64,000 bases of DNA, from NCBI RefSeq assembly GCF_003001815.1, contig NZ_PVMZ01000019.1, forward strand, positions 124,001-188,000. Reading direction: 5' to 3'. The position numbers were made by a program, and so were the translations under genes. Position 1 is the stretch's first letter; every line of letters begins with the position of its first letter. Under the pieces are notes generated by a model. It was given only the letters and a program-made list of their open reading frames with translations. It was not told the origin of the DNA and did not search any database. This DNA is from Actinoplanes italicus (lineage in GTDB: Bacteria; Actinomycetota; Actinomycetes; Mycobacteriales; Micromonosporaceae). Shown here one piece after another: positions 1-7,503 of this stretch.

Positions 1-602
1 ATGGTCTCCAAGCCCCCGAGGGCCATGACGTCGTTGTCGAAGACGATGGCGGTGGGGCGCTCCGGACGGGTGTCGAGCAGCAGCGCCGTGGCTGCCCGCC
101 CGGATTCCAGGGAGTAGTCGCCCTCGGCCGTGAGCAGGGTCAGTTCGCGGTCGGTGACCTCGGCCTCGACGCCGCCGCGGCGCAGCTGGGTGTGTGCGAA
201 GCCGAGCGGTCCGCTCACGTGGCCGAGGACGGTGTGCCCGCGCCCGGCGAGGAACCCGACCGCTTCACGGGCGAACCCGGCGTCGTCGGTCCACACCGTG
301 GGCAGGCCGTCGGCGGTCGACGGGTCGCCGAGTACGACGGCCGGCAGTCCGAGGCGGCGTACCAGGGCGACCCGGTCGTCGTCGGGCACGAGGTCGACCA
401 GGATAACGCCGCGGACCTGCTGCCGGGCCGACCAGGACTCGTAGACGTCCGCTTCGGCGGCCCGGTCGCCGACCATCCGGACCAGCAGCGACACCCCGGC
501 GGGTGTGAGCACGCGTTCGAGTCCTTCGATGAACTCGTGGTAGAACGGCTCCTCACCGATGACCTGGGCGGACCGCGCCATGACGAGCCCGACGCGGGTC
601 AT
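1..602 (-). CDS. HTH-less LacI/GalR-type sugar-sensor protein (3' end outside window)
   Basis: This is a partial gene of about 200 visible residues; its C-terminus lies beyond position 1. The protein begins directly at the periplasmic-binding-protein-like fold (MTRVGLVMARSAQVIGEEPF), so the roughly 60-residue LacI helix-turn-helix is absent. Visible features of the sensor fold include the GVILVDL stretch and a DNDVMALG segment. The ATG at 602 overlaps the stop of the ROK gene (ATGA), which implies translational coupling. It closely resembles the protein at 17058-17885, which also follows a ROK gene. I infer a sugar-sensing partner of the ROK repressor; a stand-alone role cannot be excluded. 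Confidence 0.85.
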   Translation of the reverse strand, partial: MTRVGLVMARSAQVIGEEPFYHEFIEGLERVLTPAGVSLLVRMVGDRAAEADVYESWSARQQVRGVILVDLVPDDDRVALVRRLGLPAVVLGDPSTADGLPTVWTDDAGFAREAVGFLAGRGHTVLGHVSGPLGFAHTQLRRGGVEAEVTDRELTLLTAEGDYSLESGRAATALLLDTRPERPTAIVFDNDVMALGGLET

Positions 603-1825
603 CGCTCGCTCCCGTGGCCGGGAGCGACAGCGGCCGGAACGACAGCGGCCGGAACGGCAGCGCCCTGGAGAGCAAGACCGCCGTGGCCCGGAGCGACGGC
701 GGCCTGGACGACGAGGGCGGCGGCGCCGATGCCCGCCGCGTCGCGCGGCTGCGCGGACAGCTCGACCGTCAGGGTGTGCCGTTGTCGTGAGTGTGCGGTG
801 CGGGCCAGGTGGCTGCGCAGTCGCCGGGCGTAGATCGAGCCGGCCAGCGCGACGCCGGGTCCGGTCAGTACGAGCCGGCCGAGGTCGAGCAGGTTGGCCA
901 TCGAGGTGGCGGCCATGCCGAGGTATTCGGCGGCTTGGTCGAGCACGGTGTAGGCGGCCGGGTCGCCGTTGACGGCGGCACGGGCGATGGAGTCGTACGC
1001 GCTGGACGCGCTGCCGTCCAGCGGCAGCCGGGCCCGCAGTTCCGGATCCTCGCGGGCGGCGTCGACGCTGGCCGTCGTGGACGCGTACTGCCCGACGCAT
1101 CCGAGGCTGCCGCACGGGCAGGGCCGGCCGTCGTAGTGGATGGACACGTGCCCGAGATCGCCGGCCCCGGAGCCCGCCCCGCGGAAGAGGGCGCCGCCGA
1201 AGACGAACCCGGCCCCCACCTCGGCGGACAGGTAGACACATCCGAAGGCCTGCTCACGGGACACGCGACGGCTCCAGAACTCGCCGAGCGCGGCCGCCGC
1301 GGCGTCGTTCTCGACGAGGACCGGCACACCGATGCGGTCGGTGAGCTCGGCGCGCAGGTCGGCCTCGACCGGCACCGAGGCGGGCGCCACGACGGCGAGT
1401 CCCTCGATGCGGTCGGCCGGCAGGTCGAGGCACTCGGTGAAGTCGTGGAACCGCTCGGCGAGCCGCTCGGGCGACCACGATCCGTCCGGCGGCCGGGGGA
1501 CCACCTCGCGCCCGATCACACCGCCGGTCAGATCGATGGCGACGCTGGTCAGCGTGTCGGGTCCCATGTGGAAGCCGACACCGAACCGGTTGGCCGGGTT
1601 GATCGCGATGAGCTTGCGCGGCCGGCCCTGACCCGCTCCGGTGGAGCCGATCTCGTGAATGATCCCCTCGGCGATCAGGTCTCGCACGATGTTGGAGATG
1701 GACGGCTGGGTGAGCCCGGTCAGATCGGCCAGTTCGCCGCGGCTGATGGTCACCGCGGAGCGGACCACATCGACGATCAGGGCTCGGCTGCCCGGCCCTG
1801 CCGCGGGTGTTTCTCGACGTGCCAT
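599..1825 (-). CDS. ROK-family transcriptional repressor, divergent from the mannan operon
   Basis: The product is 408 residues. Residues 12-60 form a winged helix-turn-helix whose recognition region reads GLTQPSISNIVR. The rest is a ROK sugar-kinase-like domain with the END segment (172-174) and the zinc cysteines Cys236, Cys238 and Cys243 after Gly225-His226. The Glu usually found two residues after the third Cys is Gly245 here, unlike the paralogue at 17922-19109. The ATG at 1825 is preferred over one 57 nt upstream because the paralogue starts with the same MARRETPAAG. It diverges from the sugar ABC/mannosidase operon and probably represses it through the palindrome at 1908-1924, releasing on mannose or a mannan oligosaccharide (inference). 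Confidence 0.9.
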   Translation of the reverse strand: MARRETPAAGPGSRALIVDVVRSAVTISRGELADLTGLTQPSISNIVRDLIAEGIIHEIGSTGAGQGRPRKLIAINPANRFGVGFHMGPDTLTSVAIDLTGGVIGREVVPRPPDGSWSPERLAERFHDFTECLDLPADRIEGLAVVAPASVPVEADLRAELTDRIGVPVLVENDAAAAALGEFWSRRVSREQAFGCVYLSAEVGAGFVFGGALFRGAGSGAGDLGHVSIHYDGRPCPCGSLGCVGQYASTTASVDAAREDPELRARLPLDGSASSAYDSIARAAVNGDPAAYTVLDQAAEYLGMAATSMANLLDLGRLVLTGPGVALAGSIYARRLRSHLARTAHSRQRHTLTVELSAQPRDAAGIGAAALVVQAAVAPGHGGLALQGAAVPAAVVPAAVAPGHGSER

Positions 1826-1907
1826 GACGGTGACGTGTCTCCACTCCGTGTTGCTGGTTGCGCAAGAGCCTATCGGGCGCACCCACCTTAACCTGCATCG
1901 GAGGAAA

Positions 1908-1924
1908 ATAAATTAGTAATCTAA
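1908..1924. promoter_or_regulatory. Probable ROK operator upstream of the mannan operon
   Basis: The sequence ATAAATTA-G-TAATCTAA is an imperfect 8-1-8 palindrome in which 6 of 8 positions match a perfect arm. Its right half is identical to that of the perfect palindrome at 14655-14671 in front of the GH26 gene. It ends 2 bp before a TTGACA -35 box, so bound repressor should block polymerase. Confidence 0.75.
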
Positions 1925-1926
1925 CC

Positions 1927-1956
1927 TTGACAGGCTCGTAACGCCGCCACCATGCT
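1927..1956 (+). promoter_or_regulatory. Promoter of the mannan ABC/mannosidase operon
   Basis: TTGACA (1927-1932), an 18-bp spacer and CATGCT (1951-1956), continuing as CATGCTGGGC. The GH26 promoter has the same -35, spacer length and 10-bp -10 region. The start codon is 61 nt downstream of the -10 box. Confidence 0.65.
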
Positions 1957-2016
1957 GGGCGCTCAACGAGGCGGTGAGACATCCGCCGGTATCGAGCTAT
2001 CCAGAACGGGTAAGCG

Positions 2017-3327
2017 ATGATCAATAGAAGGCATTTCATCGGCGTCGGTGCATTGACCGCGCTCGCCCTGCTGGCCGGTTGCACCGGCGGAGCAGGCGAG
2101 GAGAGCGGCACGTCCGGCGACTTCTCCGGCGACGTCAAGGGCAACATCACGGTCCTGACCAACCGGACCGACCTGGTGACGACGAAGCTCCCGGAGTACG
2201 CCAAGAAGTTCGAGGCCAAGTATCCGGGTACGAAGGTCACGTTCGAGGGCGTCACGAACTACGAGCAGGACGTCACCACCCAGCTCAGTGGCGGCGAGTA
2301 CGGCGACGTGCTGCTCATCCCCAACACTGTCGCGTTCGACCAGCTCGGACAGTTCTTCGAGCCGCTCGGCACGGTCGACGAGCTCAAGGCCAAGTACCGG
2401 TTCATCGACGAGAAGGCGTACGACGGCAAGGTCTACGGGTTGTCGCTGGGCGGTGTCGCCAACGGTTTCGTGGTCAACAAGCGGGTGTTCGCGCAAGCCG
2501 GCGTCACCGCACCGCCGAAGACGCCCGAGGAGTTCCTGACCGCGCTCAAGGCGGTCGCCGGCACCGGCGCCGTCCCGTTCTACACGAACTACAAGGACGG
2601 CTGGCCGCTGAGCTTCTTCAACAGCCAGCGCGCGATCCTCAACGACCCGAAGGTCAACGAGAACTTCCCGGCCGACGCGCAGCCGTGGCAGCCCGGCAAG
2701 CTTCAGCACATCACCGACGGCCTGCTCTTCGACATCGTCAAGCAGGGGCTCAACGAGAAGGACCCGCTCACCACCAACTGGGAGGGTTCCAAGCCGATGC
2801 TCGGCACCGGCAAGGTCGCCAGCATGCTGCTCGGCTCCTGGGCGGTCCCGCAGATGCGCGACGCCGCCACCGCGGCCGGGTCGAACCCCGACGACATCGC
2901 GTTCTGGCCCTTCCCGTACCAGGCCGACGGCAAGTTCCACGCCCGCATCGAGGGCGACTACAAGGGCGCGGTCAGCAAGAACTCGGCCAACAAGGCCACC
3001 GCCAAGGCCTGGCTCGAGTGGTTCGTGACCGAGTCCGGATTCGCCGCCGACCAGCAGGCCATCCCGACCGCCGTCGGCCAGCCGCTGCCCAAGGCCCTGG
3101 AGGACTTCACCGCCACCGGCGTCGAGCTCCTGGAGCTCCCGGCCGCCACGACGAACAGCGGCAAGGAAGACCTGATCATGAAGGAGGCCGAGATCGACCT
3201 GGCCGGCCCGATCTACCGGCAGAAGCTCGTCGACATCGCCCGCGGCGCGGCCAAGGGTGACAAGGAGTCGTACTTCGCCGAGCTGAACAAGCGCTGGAGC
3301 GCCGCCCAGTCCACGGTCATGAAGTGA
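2017..3327 (+). CDS. Sugar ABC transporter substrate-binding lipoprotein
   Basis: The product is 436 residues, the usual size for a family 1 extracellular solute-binding protein (COG1653). An N-terminal signal with lipobox LAGC makes Cys22 the lipidated residue, so the mature protein is anchored outside the membrane. The fold region contains the typical GxYGDVLLIPN and LLGSWAVPQM segments. It is the first gene of a five-gene operon: its stop overlaps the GTG of the first permease. With a beta-mannosidase and a mannanase downstream, the ligand is probably mannobiose or manno-oligosaccharide (context inference). Confidence 0.93.
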   Translation: MINRRHFIGVGALTALALLAGCTGGAGEESGTSGDFSGDVKGNITVLTNRTDLVTTKLPEYAKKFEAKYPGTKVTFEGVTNYEQDVTTQLSGGEYGDVLLIPNTVAFDQLGQFFEPLGTVDELKAKYRFIDEKAYDGKVYGLSLGGVANGFVVNKRVFAQAGVTAPPKTPEEFLTALKAVAGTGAVPFYTNYKDGWPLSFFNSQRAILNDPKVNENFPADAQPWQPGKLQHITDGLLFDIVKQGLNEKDPLTTNWEGSKPMLGTGKVASMLLGSWAVPQMRDAATAAGSNPDDIAFWPFPYQADGKFHARIEGDYKGAVSKNSANKATAKAWLEWFVTESGFAADQQAIPTAVGQPLPKALEDFTATGVELLELPAATTNSGKEDLIMKEAEIDLAGPIYRQKLVDIARGAAKGDKESYFAELNKRWSAAQSTVMK

Positions 3328-4247
3328 CGAGTCAACTCGTCGAGGTCCGGCCCGCCGTCACGGCGGGCCGGCGCCGGCGGCGGCCGAAATTCAAGCACTA
3401 CCCCTGGCTGTACGTCGCTCCCGCGCTGATCCTGCTGCTCACCTTCACCTACGTGCCGGTCGGCAACATGCTGTTCTACAGCTTCCACAAGTGGGACGGC
3501 CTGGACGTCACGATGGACCCGGTCGGGTTCGGCAACTACGTGAAGGTCTTCACCGACGAACGGTACTGGCGGGTCTTCCTGATCAGCCTCTACTACTTCG
3601 CCGCCTCGTTCGCGCAGATCGCGATCGCCCTGTACTTCGCGGTCGTCCTGTCGTTCGAGACCCGCTTCCGCAACCTGTTCAAAGGGATCCTGTTCTTCCC
3701 GTACCTGCTCAACGGGGTTGCCGTCGGTTTCGTCTTTCTCTATCTGTTCCAGCCGGACGGCACGCTCGACACGGTGCTGCGGCTGGTCGGGCTGGGGGAG
3801 CACACGAAACTCTGGCTGGGCGATCCGGACGTCGCCAATCTGTCGCTCGCCGGCACGTCGGTGTGGCGGTTCACCGGGCTCAATTTCGTGTTGTTCCTCG
3901 GCGCGATCCAGTCCATTCCGGGGGAGATCTACGAGGCCGCCGAGATCGACGGCGCGAATCGCTGGCACCAGTTCTGGCACATCATCGCGCCCGGCATCCG
4001 GCGGATCATCAGCCTCTCCTTCATCCTGGCGATCTCCGGCAGCCTCTCGGTCTTCGAGATCCCGTTCATCATGACCAGCGGCGCGAACGGCACCCGCACG
4101 TTCGTCATCCAGGCCTACGAGACGGCCTTTCAGTTCCGGCAGATCGGCCTGGCCTCGGCCATGGCGGTGGTCCTGCTGCTGCTCGTCCTGCTCGTCACCT
4201 GGATCCAGCGCCGCGTGCTGCCCGACGAAGAGGTGAACCTGTCATGA
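3324..4247 (+). CDS. Sugar ABC transporter permease, MalF/UgpA type
   Basis: The product is 307 residues with about six membrane segments. The cytoplasmic EAA loop is visible as EAAEIDGANRWHQFWHI, the contact site for the ATPase subunit. The GTG start overlaps the stop of the binding-protein gene (GTGA) and the stop overlaps the ATG of the next permease (ATGA). No ATPase gene follows. In actinobacteria a shared ATPase such as MsiK often serves several CUT1 importers, and that is the likely explanation here. Confidence 0.93.
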   Translation: MTSQLVEVRPAVTAGRRRRRPKFKHYPWLYVAPALILLLTFTYVPVGNMLFYSFHKWDGLDVTMDPVGFGNYVKVFTDERYWRVFLISLYYFAASFAQIAIALYFAVVLSFETRFRNLFKGILFFPYLLNGVAVGFVFLYLFQPDGTLDTVLRLVGLGEHTKLWLGDPDVANLSLAGTSVWRFTGLNFVLFLGAIQSIPGEIYEAAEIDGANRWHQFWHIIAPGIRRIISLSFILAISGSLSVFEIPFIMTSGANGTRTFVIQAYETAFQFRQIGLASAMAVVLLLLVLLVTWIQRRVLPDEEVNLS

Positions 4248-5065
4248 GTCGTGTGGCCCGCGCCGCCAAGTACGCCTCGCTCGTGCTGGCCTCGGTGATC
4301 GTCCTGCTGCCCCTGGTGGTGCTGCTGTTCGCCTCGTTCAAGACGCACGAGGAATACAGCCGGACCGGGTCGCTGACGCCGCCGGAGAACTGGTTCAACT
4401 TCGACAACTTCGTCACCGCGTGGACCGCCGGCGACATGTTCCGCGGCTTTCTCAACACCACGCTCATCCTGGTGGTGTCCCTGGCCGGCACCGTCGCGGT
4501 GGGAACGCTCGCGGCGTACGCCATCAGTCGTTTCGTCTTCCCGTTCAAACGCCTGATCCTCGGCCTTTTCCTGGTCGCGGCGCTGGTTCCCGGCGTCACG
4601 ACGCAGGTCGCGACCTATCAGATCGTCAAGTCGATGGGTCTGGTCAACACACCGTGGTCGGCGATCGTGCTGTTCATGGGGACCGACATCATCTCCATCT
4701 ACATCTTCATCCAGTTCATGCAGTCGATTCCGCCGAGCCTCGACCAGGCCGCGATGATCGACGGCGCGTCCCGGTTCACCATCTATCGCCGGGTCATCCT
4801 GCCGCTGATGAAACCGGCCATCGCCACCGTGGTGATCATCAAGGGGATCGCCGTCTACAACGAGTTCTACATTCCTTTCCTCTACATGCGATCACCCGAT
4901 CTCAACGTCATATCCACCGCTCTGTTCAAGTTCAAGGGTCCCTACGGGGCGCAGTGGGAGACCATCGCCGCCTGCACCATGATCGTCATCATTCCCACCG
5001 TGGTGATCTTCCTGTTGTTGCAGCGCTTCATCTACAACGGCATCACCGCGGGAGCAACGAAATGA
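4244..5065 (+). CDS. Sugar ABC transporter permease, MalG/UgpE type
   Basis: The product is 273 residues with six predicted membrane helices. Its EAA loop is DQAAMIDGASRFTIYRRV and the C-terminus (YNGITAGATK) is typical of MalG-like subunits. The ATG at 4244 is chosen because it overlaps the preceding stop (ATGA) and the protein then begins at a basic residue followed by the first helix; the much longer open frame upstream is a shadow of the MalF gene. It pairs with the 3324-4247 product to form the channel. Confidence 0.93.
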   Translation: MSRVARAAKYASLVLASVIVLLPLVVLLFASFKTHEEYSRTGSLTPPENWFNFDNFVTAWTAGDMFRGFLNTTLILVVSLAGTVAVGTLAAYAISRFVFPFKRLILGLFLVAALVPGVTTQVATYQIVKSMGLVNTPWSAIVLFMGTDIISIYIFIQFMQSIPPSLDQAAMIDGASRFTIYRRVILPLMKPAIATVVIIKGIAVYNEFYIPFLYMRSPDLNVISTALFKFKGPYGAQWETIAACTMIVIIPTVVIFLLLQRFIYNGITAGATK

Positions 5066-7503
5066 AACACACCCAAGACCTCGGCGGTACGTGGAACCTG
5101 CGCGGCATCGGCGTCGACCTTCCGGCGGCCGTGCCCGGGTGCGTGCACACCGACCTGCTCGCCGCCGGCCGCATCCCGGACCCGTTCCTCGACGACAACG
5201 AGCTCGCGGTCGCCTGGGTGGGCAGGCAGGACTGGACCTACTCCCGTGACCTGACCTGGGACGGCCCGGAGTGTGACCGCGTCGACCTGGTCTTCGAGGG
5301 CCTGGACACCGTCGCCCGCATCGAGCTGGACGGCACGGTCGTCGGATCGACCCGCAACATGCACCGCGCCTACCGCTTCGACATCACCGCGCTGCTCAGT
5401 GCCGGGTCCGCCGGGCCGGCCGGTTCGCAGAGCGCCGGGGTGGGCGGATCACGAGCGCTATCCGTTCACTTCACGTCGGCCTACACCGAGGCGGAACGGG
5501 TCCGTGACCTGCTCGGGGACCGGCCGAACGCGTACCCGGAGCCGTTCCAGTTCATCCGCAAGATGGCCGCGAGCTTCGGCTGGGACTGGGGACCGACCCT
5601 GGTCACGGCCGGTATCTGGCGCCCGGTCCGCCTGGAGGGCTGGAGCACCGCCCGGCTGGCCACGGTCCGTCCACTCGGAACGTACGACCGAGAAAGCGGG
5701 AAGCTGGACCTGACCGCCGACGTCGAGCGAACGCGGGATCGCGCCCTGCGCGCCAGGGTCCTGATCGACGACCGGGAGATCGCCGTCCTGGACATCCCGG
5801 CCGGGGAGACCGGCGTCCGCACCGAACTCGACGTGCCCGGCGTGACGCCGTGGAACCCGATCGGCTACGGCGATCCACAGCTGTACATGTTGACTGTCGT
5901 GTTGACTGCAGTTGACGACGACACCGAACTGGACCGCTATCAACAGTTGACGGGATTCCGCACCGTCCACATCGATCGCAGTCCAGACGAGACCGGCACC
6001 CGGTTCGTCGTCCATGTCAACGATCAACCCGTCCTGGTCAAGGGCGTCAACTGGATCCCCGACGACATCTTCCCGTCCCGGATGACCCGCGAACGCTACG
6101 AGCTGCGACTGCGGCAGGCCGCCGACGCCGGGGTCAACCTGATCCGGGTGTGGGGCGGTGGCCTCTACGAGGACCGCGCGTTCTACGAGCTGTGCGACGA
6201 ACTCGGGCTCCTGGTCTGGCAGGACTTCCTGTTCGCGTGCGCCTGCTACCCCGAGGAGGAGCCGATCCGCTCGGAGGTCGTCGCCGAGGCCCGCGACAAC
6301 GTCACCCGCCTGTCGCCACACCCGAGCCTGATCACCTGGAACGGCAACAACGAGAACCTCTGGCTGTACGAGGCCTCGGGCTGGAACAACGAACCCGGTG
6401 GCGACCTGACGTGGGGCCCCGGCTACTACCTCGACCTGCTCCCGGCGGTCGTCGCCGAACTCGACCCGACCCGCCCCTACCAGGCCGGCAGCCCCTGGTC
6501 CGGGTCGTGGGAGCACGAACCGAACTCGCCCGACCACCAGACCATGCACTCGTGGGAGGTGTGGAACCGCGAGGACTACCTGAACTACCGCGACACCACC
6601 CCGCGGTTCGTCGCCGAGTTCGGCTGGCAGGCGCCACCGGCGTGGACCACGCTGCGCGACGCCGTCTCCGACGAGCCGCTGCTGCCCGACTCGCCCGGCG
6701 TGCTGCACCACCAGAAGGCCGAGGACGGCAACGGCAAACTCGCCCGCGGCCTGGAGCCCCACTTCCCGGCGCCCGCGTCGACCGAGGCCTGGCACTACCT
6801 GACACAGCTCAACCAGGTGCGCGCGGTGCGTACCGGCATCGAGCACTGGCGTTCGCACTGGCCGCACACCGGCGGAACGATCGTGTGGCAGCTCAACGAC
6901 CTGTGGCCGGTCACCTCGTGGGCGGCGATCGACGGGGCCGGACGTTTCAAGCCGCTGTACTTCGCGCTGCGCTCGGTCTACGCCGGCCGCGGCCTGACGA
7001 TCCAGCCCCGCGACGGTGGTCACGTCGTCGCCGTCCTCAACGACCACGCGTCGCCGTGGACCGGTGAGCTGCGGATCGAACACCGCGACGCCGGCGGTGC
7101 CGTCCTCGCCGTGTCGGTCACCCCGGTCACCACGGCCGCCCGATCGGTCGCGCTGACGCCGATCGACGAGGTGGAGGCCGCTTTCGTCGTGGCCACGCTC
7201 GGTGACGCCCGCGCGTTCCACTTCATCGGCGACCCCACCCCGGACGCCGGTCTGACGGTCACCGCCGAAGTCGTGCCCGGTGGCCTCGACGTACGCCTGC
7301 ACGCCACCGGCCTGGCCCGCGACATCCTGCTGCAGCCCGACCGCATCCACCCGGAAGCCGTGGTCGACCAGGGCTTCGTCACCCTGCTGCCCGGCGAATC
7401 GACGGTCCTGCACGTGCGCGCGCCGGTCGACCTCGACGCCGCCTCCATCAAGTCCCCCTGGGTCGTCACCGACCTGGCCTCAGCCCTTCAGGGAAACCTG
7501 TGA
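5062..7503 (+). CDS. GH2 beta-mannosidase, cytoplasmic
   Basis: The product is 813 residues without a signal peptide. It should hydrolyse non-reducing beta-mannose from imported manno-oligosaccharides (EC 3.2.1.25). The N-terminal GH2 sugar-binding domain (about 1-180) is followed by an immunoglobulin-like domain and the TIM barrel. The diagnostic WNGNNE motif places the acid/base at Glu431, and VAEFGWQ places the nucleophile at Glu519. WNGNNE is characteristic of GH2 beta-mannosidases rather than beta-galactosidases or glucuronidases. The start overlaps the permease stop (ATGA) and the stop overlaps the GTG of the mannanase. Confidence 0.94.
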   Translation: MKHTQDLGGTWNLRGIGVDLPAAVPGCVHTDLLAAGRIPDPFLDDNELAVAWVGRQDWTYSRDLTWDGPECDRVDLVFEGLDTVARIELDGTVVGSTRNMHRAYRFDITALLSAGSAGPAGSQSAGVGGSRALSVHFTSAYTEAERVRDLLGDRPNAYPEPFQFIRKMAASFGWDWGPTLVTAGIWRPVRLEGWSTARLATVRPLGTYDRESGKLDLTADVERTRDRALRARVLIDDREIAVLDIPAGETGVRTELDVPGVTPWNPIGYGDPQLYMLTVVLTAVDDDTELDRYQQLTGFRTVHIDRSPDETGTRFVVHVNDQPVLVKGVNWIPDDIFPSRMTRERYELRLRQAADAGVNLIRVWGGGLYEDRAFYELCDELGLLVWQDFLFACACYPEEEPIRSEVVAEARDNVTRLSPHPSLITWNGNNENLWLYEASGWNNEPGGDLTWGPGYYLDLLPAVVAELDPTRPYQAGSPWSGSWEHEPNSPDHQTMHSWEVWNREDYLNYRDTTPRFVAEFGWQAPPAWTTLRDAVSDEPLLPDSPGVLHHQKAEDGNGKLARGLEPHFPAPASTEAWHYLTQLNQVRAVRTGIEHWRSHWPHTGGTIVWQLNDLWPVTSWAAIDGAGRFKPLYFALRSVYAGRGLTIQPRDGGHVVAVLNDHASPWTGELRIEHRDAGGAVLAVSVTPVTTAARSVALTPIDEVEAAFVVATLGDARAFHFIGDPTPDAGLTVTAEVVPGGLDVRLHATGLARDILLQPDRIHPEAVVDQGFVTLLPGESTVLHVRAPVDLDAASIKSPWVVTDLASALQGNL

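Noticed and set aside
5458..7413. A 651-codon open frame opposite the beta-mannosidase gene.
   Set aside because: It is antisense to a gene with clear GH2 motifs and has the Arg/Gly/Val composition of a high-GC shadow frame.
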